In this document: piece after piece, positions 15,226 to 22,405 of the stretch | Numbering within the stretch: position 1 is the first letter of the stretch | Layout of the letters: every line of letters starts with the position of its first letter | DNA from: CAZSXS01 sp964611385 | GTDB lineage: Bacteria > Bacillota > Clostridia > Lachnospirales > CAYPQA01 | Assembly (NCBI GenBank): GCA_964611385.1 | Contig: CAZSXS010000045.1 | Span: forward strand, 1 to 28,613 | DNA length: 28,613 nucleotides | Direction: 5' to 3' | Position numbers and translations under genes: made by a program | Notes under the pieces: model-generated | The model's database searches: none | What the model was told of the DNA's origin: nothing | What the model saw: only the letters and a program-made list of their open reading frames with translations

Positions 15226-15735
15226 GTGGGTGACGTTTTCAAGGAGCAAATCGTTATTAAGGAGCCTACCAGTAAGGATACCCTGCAAAGAGTTGGACTT
15301 GTGATTCTGGTAATTCTGATTACCTTGGCAAGCCTCATGTTTATTCCGGGCTTTGCGATGTTTGTTGTGGCGGCGGCTGTTTTCGGCGCCTATTATTTCA
15401 TGTCGATGCTAAAGTGTGAATATGAGTATATTTACACCAATGGCGAGCTGGACATTGACGTTATTTACAACCGCACCCGCCGGAAAAGACTCTTCTCCGG
15501 AAATGTAAAAAGTTTTGATGTTTGCGCTCACGTCAATGACAAGATGCATGAGAACGATTTTCGCTCAGCCGCCGAAACCAAGGACTATTCCTCGGGGAAG
15601 GTGAAGGATAACACCTATGCGTTTCTTGCTACCTTCAAAGGTAAAAAGATCAAAATTATCTTTGAACCCAATGAGGTCATTGTACAGTCCTTGGCTCAAA
15701 TGATGACCACAAGAAAATTTTTCAAAAAGCTTTAG
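15226..15735 (+). CDS. DUF6106-like membrane protein
   Basis: 169 aa. After ~20 residues come two hydrophobic stretches (about residues 21-57: VGLVILVILITLASLMFIPG, then MFVVAAAVFGAYYFM), so the N-terminus probably forms a membrane hairpin. A soluble C-terminal domain follows (EYEYIYTNGELDIDVIYNRT, then FLATFKGKKIKIIFEPNE). This layout matches DUF6106 proteins of Clostridia; function unknown. The GTG at 15226 was chosen: AGGAGG ends 10 nt before it and it gives MGDVF. An in-frame TTG at 15220 is only 4 nt from AGGAGG. A strong terminator follows at 15782. Confidence 0.7.
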   Translation: MGDVFKEQIVIKEPTSKDTLQRVGLVILVILITLASLMFIPGFAMFVVAAAVFGAYYFMSMLKCEYEYIYTNGELDIDVIYNRTRRKRLFSGNVKSFDVCAHVNDKMHENDFRSAAETKDYSSGKVKDNTYAFLATFKGKKIKIIFEPNEVIVQSLAQMMTTRKFFKKL

Positions 15736-15781
15736 GCAAATGCTTATCAGTCATGGTTTCGGTTGACTGAGGATTTTTATC

Positions 15782-15819
15782 AAAAAAGCGGCTCACGTTG
15801 AATTGTGAGCCGCTTTTTT
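15782..15819 (+). terminator. Strong intrinsic terminator
   Basis: AAAAAAGCGGCTCAC pairs with GTGAGCCGCTTTTTT around an 8-nt loop. This ends the lonB-to-DUF6106 side and isolates the blaI promoter. The symmetric A/T ends allow action on either strand. Confidence 0.9.
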
Positions 15820-15839
15820 GTTGCGCCTAAACTTATATA

Positions 15840-15868
15840 TTGACAACAAGATTACGGCATGTTATCAT
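15840..15868 (+). promoter_or_regulatory. Sigma-A promoter of the blaI-M56 operon
   Basis: TTGACA (15840-15845), 17-bp spacer, TATCAT (15863-15868). Transcription should start near 15875, about 37 nt before the TTG start of blaI. Confidence 0.75.
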
Positions 15869-15877
15869 AATTTTAGA

Positions 15878-15890
15878 GTACGGACAGTAC
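15878..15890. promoter_or_regulatory. Candidate BlaI-type operator
   Basis: GTAC-GGACA-GTAC is an interrupted palindrome next to the expected transcription start, flanked by TTAGA and GCTTAA that extend the symmetry loosely. BlaI/MecI sites are also short TAC/GTA dyads overlapping their own promoter, so autoregulation is plausible. Confidence 0.5.
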
Positions 15891-15911
15891 GCTTAATAAG
15901 GAGGGTGTCAA

Positions 15912-16289
15912 TTGAATCATATTACGGACTATGAGCTTGAGCTTATGAAAATTATTTGGTCAAACGGCGGTACGGCTTTGTATGCCGAAATCGTTGATGG
16001 GCTTTCTTCCAAGGGGAACAATTGGACAAAAAACACGATCATTACACTGTTATCACGTTTGGTTGAAAAAGGCTTGCTTGAAACAAACAAAATTGGGCGG
16101 AGAAATAAGTACATAGCCCTTGTGTCAGAAGGCGAATATCAAACGGGGCAGACGGTACAATTTCTTGATAAGGTTTTTGAGGGGAACACGAACGGCTTGA
16201 TTTCTACTCTGATTAAAAATGAATTATATTCACTAAAGGAATTTGAAGCCCTCAAAAATCATTGGAATGGAGGTGCGGATACAAAGTGA
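15912..16289 (+). CDS. BlaI/MecI-family transcriptional repressor
   Basis: 125 aa winged-helix repressor, the usual family length. The N-terminal DNA-binding domain (residues 1-72) reads ITDYELELMKIIWSNGGTAL, then WTKNTIITLLSRLVEKGLLE and the wing RRNKYIALVSEGEY. The C-terminal helices mediate dimerisation; in BlaI this is where receptor-triggered proteolysis occurs. The start is TTG with AAGGAGG 7 nt upstream. The stop overlaps the GTG start of the M56 gene (GTGA), so the two are translationally coupled. Despite the name, nothing here points to beta-lactam resistance: no beta-lactamase or PBP gene is adjacent. Confidence 0.93.
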   Translation: MNHITDYELELMKIIWSNGGTALYAEIVDGLSSKGNNWTKNTIITLLSRLVEKGLLETNKIGRRNKYIALVSEGEYQTGQTVQFLDKVFEGNTNGLISTLIKNELYSLKEFEALKNHWNGGADTK

Positions 16290-18721
16290 ATCATTTATTC
16301 GCAAGCACCTTGATGCTTTCTCTTGCAGGCTCTTTATTTATCCTTGCTCTTTTTCTTTTGAAGCCTGTGATTTGTAATCAGTTTGGAAAGAGCTGGCAGT
16401 ATTATATTTGGCTTGTGGTTATCTTGCGATTCTTGCTCCCTTTTTCATTCGGCGTAAATCCTTTTGGAAGTGTCGTTGGTACTATGCTTGGAACTATTGT
16501 TGAAAGGATAGAGCCTGAAGGTACTAGCAATGCGCAAGAGCAAGCACCGATTGCAGCTTTGCCTAGAGCTAACACTGAAAATGCTTCTAATGGGATACTT
16601 GCTCCAAGTGAAAATGCATACAGCCAAGCAGGTAGTGGTAACAGTAATGATAACAGTAACATAACACAATCGCATACAGTTGCACAAACTCCATCCATTT
16701 TACAAAAGCTTGGTGAAGCCTTTTCTTTACTCTTATCAAACGTTTGCCTAATATGGCTTGTTGTTGCTTTGGGTCTTCTGCTTCGCAAAATTACCATTTA
16801 CCAAAGCTTTATTCGCTATATTAAAGCCGGACGTGAAGAAGTCTCGGACATAGAGCATTTAGAGTTATTTGGCAGAATCTTGGTACAGAAAAAAGTAAAG
16901 CGAGGAGTGGAGCTTTATACGAATCATTTAATTTCGTCGCCATTGCTGATTGGATTTTTCAAGCCTTGTATTGTACTTCCTAGCATTGAAATATCGGAAG
17001 TGGATTTTAGAAACACCATAGCCCATGAGCTAACGCACTACAAGCGCTTGGATATGTTCTATAAATGGCTTGTTCAACTCACGATCTGCCTGCACTGGTT
17101 TAACCCTCTGGTTTATGTAATGGGACGGGAGATTAACCGTGCTTGCGAGCTATCCTGCGATGAAGCGGTGATCTTAAAGCTAAACGCTCAGGAGCAAAAG
17201 TCCTACGGAAATACCTTGCTTAATGCTTTAGCAATGGGGAATTACAATCAATCGCTAGCTTCTTTGGCTCTTAATGAAGGGAAAGTCTTTATAAAAGAAA
17301 GGTTGGATTTTATTATGAACTTTAAAAAGAAATCAACACTTGCTAGAGTTGCAATGCTGCTGCTCACCTTTGCTTTTTTGTGCGGGTTTTCAGTTACAGG
17401 AACTTATGCGGCAAGTACTCAAAAGCAAGTCAAAGGTGAAGAAAATATAAACATTTCAGGCGATATTAAAAATTCAGCTGATACTATAATTTCAACTGAT
17501 ATTATAAATTCAACTGACACTATGATTTCAGCTGATACTGAAAAACACGTTTTTTCGCTTATAAACCAATTTTCATACGTCGGTGGAGGGTATGAAAATG
17601 CAGAAACCTTTGTGTTGGAAAAGGATACAACGATCAAAATTTCTACTAAAATGTCCATTGAGGAAGGGGAATTGAACTTAAGCATTCAACCCATTGGGGA
17701 CGGCTCTTTCTTTTCAAATGGATATGCTGAAGGAAAGGTTAATAAAGTTTCCTACCAAGTAAATTGTGCGAAAGGCGAAAAAGTCGAGGAATCAAAAACA
17801 ATTGACCTAAAAGCAGGAACCTATTCTGTTTCGCTTAAATGCAGCGGTAAGGGCAGAAATGCTGAGTGGGCAATGATTGGTACGACAGGACAAAATTTTG
17901 ATTCCAAGGCAAGTAATTCAACGGAGATCATACAAACAAGAGATATTGACGCCTTTGCTCTGGAGTTAATCGAAACAACCAACTGCTGGGACACCATAGA
18001 GAATTTTTTGCCTTATATGACCTCAACCGGTGTGGAAAATGTGGTCGCAGCGGTGAGAAAGAATTTGAATGTTTCTATCTATCCGGGATATGAAGAAGTA
18101 TTAAGAAACGCAGCAAAATACTTCGGCAAAGGAACAAAGACTGCTTCGGATTCGCCCTTAACTCGCAATGATGTTGACGAACTTGCTGTGTATATGATAG
18201 ACCGCTCTGCTAACTGGAGTTATGTCAAACCGCTGTTCCCTTACATGACAAAAAACGGAGTGGAGCAGCTTGTTACGATCTTTTTGCAACGAACGGGAAA
18301 CTATGAAATCGCTAGTGAAGCCGAAGCTTATCTCGGTAAGTCAATCAGCAGCATACAAGGTATTCAAAGTATACCAGGCATACCAGGTATACCAGGCAAG
18401 CAAGGGGGTTTTACGGGCAATACAGGTGGAATCAATTTTGAACGCTTGCCCTCTATGACTACTCAGGAAGTGGACACACTGGCAAAAGACTATATCAACA
18501 ATACTGGTGAATTCGGCTATGTCTATAACTTGCGACAGTTTATGTCTATAAAAGGCATAGACGAAGCCGTAGCTCTCTATGTTCGGAAAACAGGAGATTA
18601 TGGTCTGGTAGGCGCTATGCTTCAATTTATGAGTAAAGATGCAAGGCACACTTTAGTTGAACAGTATTTTGAGAGCGGTACATCTGGCGATTATGATTGG
18701 ATCTATACGCCTTACAAGTAG
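16286..18721 (+). CDS. M56 (BlaR1-like) zinc-protease receptor with novel three-repeat sensor region
   Basis: 811 aa. Transmembrane helices lie at about residues 3-27, 37-55 and 148-170. The cytoplasmic gluzincin domain has HELTH (His247, Glu248, His251) and CELSCDEA with Glu288 as the likely third ligand. A fourth helix (about 348-372, RVAMLLLTFAFLCGFSVTG) leads to an extracytoplasmic part of ~440 residues. That part has no penicillin-binding motifs. It contains a Thr/Ser/Asp repeat (SADTIISTD, STDTMISAD), a beta-rich section, then three related ~60-residue repeats (about 552-615, 626-685, 726-790) with the pattern VD-LA...I...W-YV--L-PYMT--GVE, and a collagen-like linker SIPGIPGIPGKQGG between repeats 2 and 3. 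The GTG start at 16286 overlaps the blaI stop with GGAGGTG upstream. It should sense an unknown surface signal and cut the partner repressor. Confidence 0.88.
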   Translation: MNHLFASTLMLSLAGSLFILALFLLKPVICNQFGKSWQYYIWLVVILRFLLPFSFGVNPFGSVVGTMLGTIVERIEPEGTSNAQEQAPIAALPRANTENASNGILAPSENAYSQAGSGNSNDNSNITQSHTVAQTPSILQKLGEAFSLLLSNVCLIWLVVALGLLLRKITIYQSFIRYIKAGREEVSDIEHLELFGRILVQKKVKRGVELYTNHLISSPLLIGFFKPCIVLPSIEISEVDFRNTIAHELTHYKRLDMFYKWLVQLTICLHWFNPLVYVMGREINRACELSCDEAVILKLNAQEQKSYGNTLLNALAMGNYNQSLASLALNEGKVFIKERLDFIMNFKKKSTLARVAMLLLTFAFLCGFSVTGTYAASTQKQVKGEENINISGDIKNSADTIISTDIINSTDTMISADTEKHVFSLINQFSYVGGGYENAETFVLEKDTTIKISTKMSIEEGELNLSIQPIGDGSFFSNGYAEGKVNKVSYQVNCAKGEKVEESKTIDLKAGTYSVSLKCSGKGRNAEWAMIGTTGQNFDSKASNSTEIIQTRDIDAFALELIETTNCWDTIENFLPYMTSTGVENVVAAVRKNLNVSIYPGYEEVLRNAAKYFGKGTKTASDSPLTRNDVDELAVYMIDRSANWSYVKPLFPYMTKNGVEQLVTIFLQRTGNYEIASEAEAYLGKSISSIQGIQSIPGIPGIPGKQGGFTGNTGGINFERLPSMTTQEVDTLAKDYINNTGEFGYVYNLRQFMSIKGIDEAVALYVRKTGDYGLVGAMLQFMSKDARHTLVEQYFESGTSGDYDWIYTPYK

Positions 18722-18787
18722 AGGGCCTTTCATGCATGGTGACGGATGAAAGTAGTCATGGGCTGTTGAAATGTGGCGGGAGATAGA

Positions 18788-18852
18788 GGTGGGGTGAACC
18801 AATTCGTTAGCTTGGAAAGTGGAAAGCTTTGTTTGCCGTTTGAAAAGGTTCC
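18788..18852. repeat. Modular intergenic repeat, degenerate copy
   Basis: GGGTGAACCAATTCGTTAGC followed by GGAAAGCTTTGTTTGCCGTT and TGAAAAGGTTCC resembles, with many substitutions, the AGTGAACCAACAAGTTGG and AAAAACTTTTTCGCC.TTTGAAAAAGTTTT modules of the 1751-1920 copy read on the opposite strand. It looks like an old, decayed copy next to the intact one at 18881. Confidence 0.5.
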
Positions 18853-18880
18853 ATCTTCCTCTGCCATGGTTCAATCTGTT

Positions 18881-19037
18881 GGGTCTTTCAAAATTTCCGT
18901 GGGATTGATACCGCCTTCCATGTCCGGCTTTTTTGAAAGATGAGGATGGGGGGCGTGAGAAGAAAACTTTTTCGCCGTTTGAAAAAAGTTTTCTGGCCAA
19001 CTTGTTTGGCCAACTCCTTATCCCCCCCCAAGGTTTT
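18881..19037. repeat. Modular intergenic repeat, near-complete copy
   Basis: Read on the minus strand, the modules are a CCTTGGGGGGGG start, AAGGAGTTGGCCAAACAAGT-TGGCCAG palindrome, the AAAACTTTTTTC...GAAAAAGTTTTC hairpin, a C-rich tract, and the core TTTCAAAAAAGCCGGACATG, ending with ATCCCACGGAAATTTTGAAAG and ACCC. The order is the same as at 1751-1920, in opposite orientation. It touches the stop codon of the capF-like gene, fills the gap between two convergent genes and may serve as their shared terminator through the A/T hairpin (18963-18993). Confidence 0.8.
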
Positions 19038-20148
19038 ATATCTTTTCAAAATAAGTGTCGGGCTTTTGTGGATCGAATAACTCGCTGCACCAAATCAGCG
19101 TGATGAGATCCTCGGGGCCCGCATTTTTTATTGTGTGGGTGTACCCTGTGGGTATGTCAACCATTTCCGGCTCATCGCCGCTGACGCTGTAGTCGATGAT
19201 TTCATCGCTGTTGATCTTCCGAAATTGGATCAGAGCCTTGCCTTGGAGAACCAGAAATTTTTCGGCCTTTGTGTTGTGCCAGTGGTTGCCCCGTTCTATG
19301 CCGGGTTTCGTTAGAGATATGGATACCTGACCGGCGACTTCGCTCTTTAAGCATTCACAGAAATAGCCCCTGTGATCAGTTTTTTTGTCTAGCTTGTAGG
19401 AAAATTGGCCTTCGGGCAGATAGGAGATGTAGGTGGCGTAAAGCTTTTTGTCAAAGTCCTGGTCCAAATGGGGTAGTAGTAAGTCAACTCTGGCCTTATG
19501 ATAGGAACGTATTTTTTCTGCTAGCTCGCCTAGCCGAATCGTGTATATGTCCTTTATTGAACAGAGTCCGCTTTCGTCTTTTTCCGGCGCTTCCGTTAAA
19601 GCGTTGATAAAGCTTTCTACGACATCATCTATATAAACAAGCTTCAATAGGGCTTCAGGATCATGAATTTTTATCTCAAGATCCCTGGAAAGGTTGTAAC
19701 AGTAGGTCGCCACTACGGAGTTGTAGTTGGGCTTGCACCACTTTCCGAATACATTTGGAAGCCTGTAGACAAATGTATCCGCCTTTGTTGCTTCTGTATG
19801 AGCAAATAAGGCAGCCTCCATTGCCCGCTTGCTCTTTCCGTAGGGGGAGTCGTTTTCGGCCTGTATGGATGAACAGGCTAGGATGGGGCAGGGGTTGGCG
19901 TAGTGCGCCAGCTTGCTTAGGATTTCCTCCGTAAAGCCCTTGTTTCCTTGTTGAAATTCATCCTCTGTCTGGGGTCGGTTTACTCCGGCTGTATGAAAGA
20001 TAAAGTCGCAACGCTCTAAATACCCATCTAAATCTGCCTTGTCCGAATCAAGATCGTATAAAAGCAAATCCTCATAGCCTTTGTTTCTGAGCTGCACCGC
20101 CAGGTTTTTTCCGATAAATCCCTTGCTTCCGGTGATTAAGATTTTCAC
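19036..20148 (-). CDS. capF: CapF-like bifunctional SDR/cupin enzyme (UDP-L-FucNAc pathway)
   Basis: 370 aa, the same size as staphylococcal CapF and WbjC. The N-terminal short-chain dehydrogenase domain has VKILITGSKGFIGKN and the YxxxK pair Tyr103/Lys107 in SPYGKSKRAME. The C-terminal ~120 residues are a cupin with metal-ligand-type residues in GNHWHNTKAEKFLVLQG. In the known pathway the enzyme performs C3 epimerisation and C4 reduction toward UDP-N-acetyl-L-talosamine or its deoxy form, after CapE. The GTG at 20148 was chosen: GGAGG is 8 nt upstream and GTGA overlaps the capE stop. The longer ATG at 20163 lies inside that ribosome site. The CapG 2-epimerase that finishes L-FucNAc is not in the window. 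Confidence 0.9.
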   Translation of the reverse strand: MKILITGSKGFIGKNLAVQLRNKGYEDLLLYDLDSDKADLDGYLERCDFIFHTAGVNRPQTEDEFQQGNKGFTEEILSKLAHYANPCPILACSSIQAENDSPYGKSKRAMEAALFAHTEATKADTFVYRLPNVFGKWCKPNYNSVVATYCYNLSRDLEIKIHDPEALLKLVYIDDVVESFINALTEAPEKDESGLCSIKDIYTIRLGELAEKIRSYHKARVDLLLPHLDQDFDKKLYATYISYLPEGQFSYKLDKKTDHRGYFCECLKSEVAGQVSISLTKPGIERGNHWHNTKAEKFLVLQGKALIQFRKINSDEIIDYSVSGDEPEMVDIPTGYTHTIKNAGPEDLITLIWCSELFDPQKPDTYFEKI

Positions 20149-21173
20149 AAAGGCCCCCTCCATTCTTTCAGTTCGTTTTGTATATAGTCTAAGGAGAGCA
20201 GTAGCTCTGCCATTTCGTCAACGTCAAGAATTTTTGTGTTCTCTGAGGTGTAGTCACTGGCGGTACATCCCAATATGCTGCCGCTTACAAAGTACTTGTC
20301 ATAGTTTAAGTCCCGCTTATCAGGCACTACTCTGTAAAAATTACCCATGTCTACTGCTTTTGACATCTCTTCCTTCGTTAAGAGGGTTTCATATATTTTT
20401 TCTCCGTGGCGTATGCCGATTTCAATCAGCTCATTGTCTGCATAGAAAATTTTTTTCAAGGCCTCCGCTAAGGTACGTATGGTACAGGCGGGGGCCTTTT
20501 GTACGAACAGATCTCCGGCCTGCCCATGGGCAAAGGCGAACAATACTAGCTCTACGCTGTCTTTCAGGCTCATCATATATCGGGTCATGTTTCCATAGGT
20601 CATGGTCAAGGGCTTCCCACTCTTGATTTGCTCGACGAACAAGGGAATTACACTGCCTCTGGAGGCCATGACGTTTCCGTAGCGAGTTCCGCAGATGGTG
20701 GTTTTTTCTGGGTCTACAGTCTTGGACTTGGCGATAAAAACTTTTTCCATCATGGCCTTTGAAATGCCCATAGCATTGATGGGATAGGCGGCCTTGTCTG
20801 TGGACAGGCAGATGACTTTTTTTACTCCTGTATCTATGGCGGCTGACAGCACGTTGTCCGTCCCCAATATGTTGGTTTTGACTGCCTCCATGGGGAAAAA
20901 CTCACAGGATGGAACCTGTTTTAAGGCTGCTGCATGAAAGATGAAATCCGAACCCTGTACAGCGGTTTTTACGCTGGCGTACTCTCTTGTATCTCCAATG
21001 TAAAATTTGATTTTGTCGTTTTTATATCCTTTTCTCATGTCGTCTTGCTTTTTCTCATCTCTTGAAAGAATACGGATTTCTTTGATATCTGTAGTCAAAA
21101 ACTGATTCAGTACCGCATTGCCAAAAGAACCAGTTCCCCCTGTAATTAAGAGGGTTTTATCTGTAAACATCAT
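20145..21173 (-). CDS. capE: CapE/FnlA-like UDP-GlcNAc 4,6-dehydratase/5-epimerase
   Basis: 342 aa, the family length. An extended SDR of the membrane-less FlaA1/CapE group: NAD motif LITGGTGSFGNAV (residues 8-20), FHAAALKQVP, and the active-site stretch STDKAAYPINAMGISKAMME, in which Met replaces the usual SDR tyrosine as in FlaA1 and CapE. C-terminal substrate-binding segments include GTRYGNVMASRGSVIPLF and IGIRHGEKIYETLL. It converts UDP-GlcNAc to a 4-keto-6-deoxy sugar. It overlaps capF by 4 bp and forms a two-gene operon read divergently from the collagen-like genes. The last residues resemble the CapE latch region. AAAAGG lies 8 nt before the ATG. Confidence 0.92.
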   Translation of the reverse strand: MMFTDKTLLITGGTGSFGNAVLNQFLTTDIKEIRILSRDEKKQDDMRKGYKNDKIKFYIGDTREYASVKTAVQGSDFIFHAAALKQVPSCEFFPMEAVKTNILGTDNVLSAAIDTGVKKVICLSTDKAAYPINAMGISKAMMEKVFIAKSKTVDPEKTTICGTRYGNVMASRGSVIPLFVEQIKSGKPLTMTYGNMTRYMMSLKDSVELVLFAFAHGQAGDLFVQKAPACTIRTLAEALKKIFYADNELIEIGIRHGEKIYETLLTKEEMSKAVDMGNFYRVVPDKRDLNYDKYFVSGSILGCTASDYTSENTKILDVDEMAELLLSLDYIQNELKEWRGPL

Positions 21174-21343
21174 TTCTCATGCCTTTTCTGTTTTTTTCTA
21201 CTTCCATTCTATTCGAAAAAAGTACAAAGGGTACCTGTGTTGATTCTTTGGAACTCTGAACGCCGCTGAACATAGGTCTACTGATCCGAGCGATAGGTTG
21301 CTGCAACATCCCCATATGATTTTATGATTCTTGTACATTTCGT

Positions 21344-21372
21344 CACCGATTGACAAGCTGTTTCATAGTATA
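21344..21372 (+). promoter_or_regulatory. Candidate sigma-K-type promoter for the collagen-like genes
   Basis: CACC (21344-21347), 16 bp, then CATAGTATA (21364-21372), which fits the sigma-K pattern mACm-(16-17)-CATAnnnTA known from mother-cell genes in Bacillus. Exosporium genes such as bclA are expressed in the mother cell, so the context agrees. The match is short and could be by chance. Confidence 0.45.
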
Positions 21373-21438
21373 GACATGTAATGTTAAGTGGAAATCGCTT
21401 AATGTTACTACTATTAAAAATACTGAAAGGTGTGATTA

Positions 21439-22380
21439 TTGCAGATGAATGATTATGCTTGGAAAGAGTTTGTGCGCAGACACCAGCTAGATCAATGTGA
21501 AGATGCAAATGCAAGAATCAGAAGAGAAAAATATACAGAAGCTCCACCTTGGGCTTATGGCGATTCTGAAAGACGTCGTAGGCCAAACATGGATAGTTGG
21601 GGTCATGAGTACTACGAGGATGATTATTACGAAGAAGATTACCTGGATGAAGAGGACTACTTAGAGGAAGAAGCATGGTTAGGGGATGAAGAAAGTGAAC
21701 TGTACAGAAGTGTAGGCTCCAGACCTTGCCGCTGCCGCTGCTGCCGTTGTAGAAGAAGGCACCGCAGAAGAGGTCCCACAGGTCCTACTGGTGCTACAGG
21801 TCCTATCGGCCCAATCGGTCCGACAGGCTTTACCGGCCCGACTGGTCCTACAGGCCCAACAGGTACCCCTGGCTTAACCATCATCGGTCCCACAGGTCCT
21901 TCCGGCTTAACTGTTGTCGGCCCAACGGGTCCTACAGGCCCCACAGGTCCGATCGGCCCCGCATCCGCTTTAGGAGGCATTCAGGCACAGTTGTTCACAG
22001 GTACAATCTCAACCATACCGCCCGGCGGAACAGTTATCTTCAATAGTATACTGAACGACCAGAGCCCAAGTATTACCTATAATTTCTTGACGGGACAATT
22101 CACAATCACGCAACCTGGTAATTACTATGTCGCATGGTGGGTAGCAACGGATGGTACAGAAGCAAGTCCTGATATCAGTTTTGCTGTTGCAATCAACAAT
22201 GTACCTTATTCTTTAGGCTCAACACCATTGATGACAGGTCAAGTCATCGGCGAAGCTTTAGTGACTGTTGGTGCTGTACCGATCAATGTTTCTCTGATTA
22301 ATGAATCCGGCAGCACGGTTGCACTCTCACAAGTTGTTCCAGTACAGGCAAATATTGTTATACTTCAAGTAACAACCTAG
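21439..22380 (+). CDS. BclA-like collagen-repeat spore surface protein with C1q/TNF-like head
   Basis: 313 aa. Domains in order: N-terminal ~55 residues; an acidic Tyr/Asp/Glu tract at about 56-92; a Cys/Arg cluster at about 97-111 (PCRCRCCRCRRRHRRR); collagen-like Gly-X-Y at 112-174, mostly GPT and GPI and twice interrupted (GLTIIGPTG, GLTVVGPTG); and a C-terminal beta domain (180-313) with TFTITQPG-like GQFTITQPGNYYVAWWV, the fold of BclA C-terminal heads. There is no Sec signal, as usual for exosporium proteins assembled in the mother cell. The TTG at 21439 is 8 nt from AAAGG; an in-frame ATG at 21445 is possible. Thr in GPT is the known site of O-glycosylation in BclA, so the divergent capE-capF may supply its sugars. 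The next gene is 25 bp downstream. Confidence 0.88.
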   Translation: MQMNDYAWKEFVRRHQLDQCEDANARIRREKYTEAPPWAYGDSERRRRPNMDSWGHEYYEDDYYEEDYLDEEDYLEEEAWLGDEESELYRSVGSRPCRCRCCRCRRRHRRRGPTGPTGATGPIGPIGPTGFTGPTGPTGPTGTPGLTIIGPTGPSGLTVVGPTGPTGPTGPIGPASALGGIQAQLFTGTISTIPPGGTVIFNSILNDQSPSITYNFLTGQFTITQPGNYYVAWWVATDGTEASPDISFAVAINNVPYSLGSTPLMTGQVIGEALVTVGAVPINVSLINESGSTVALSQVVPVQANIVILQVTT

Positions 22381-22405
22381 TGCTCAGAACCTAAGGAGGA
22401 TTATA

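Noticed and set aside
15912..18721. Beta-lactam resistance system (blaI-blaR1)
   Set aside because: The receptor lacks penicillin-binding motifs (SxxK, SxN, KTG in the expected arrangement), and no beta-lactamase or PBP gene is adjacent.
21350..21374. Sigma-A promoter TTGACA...TATAGA before the collagen genes
   Set aside because: The spacer is only 13 bp. The overlapping sigma-K-like pattern fits better.
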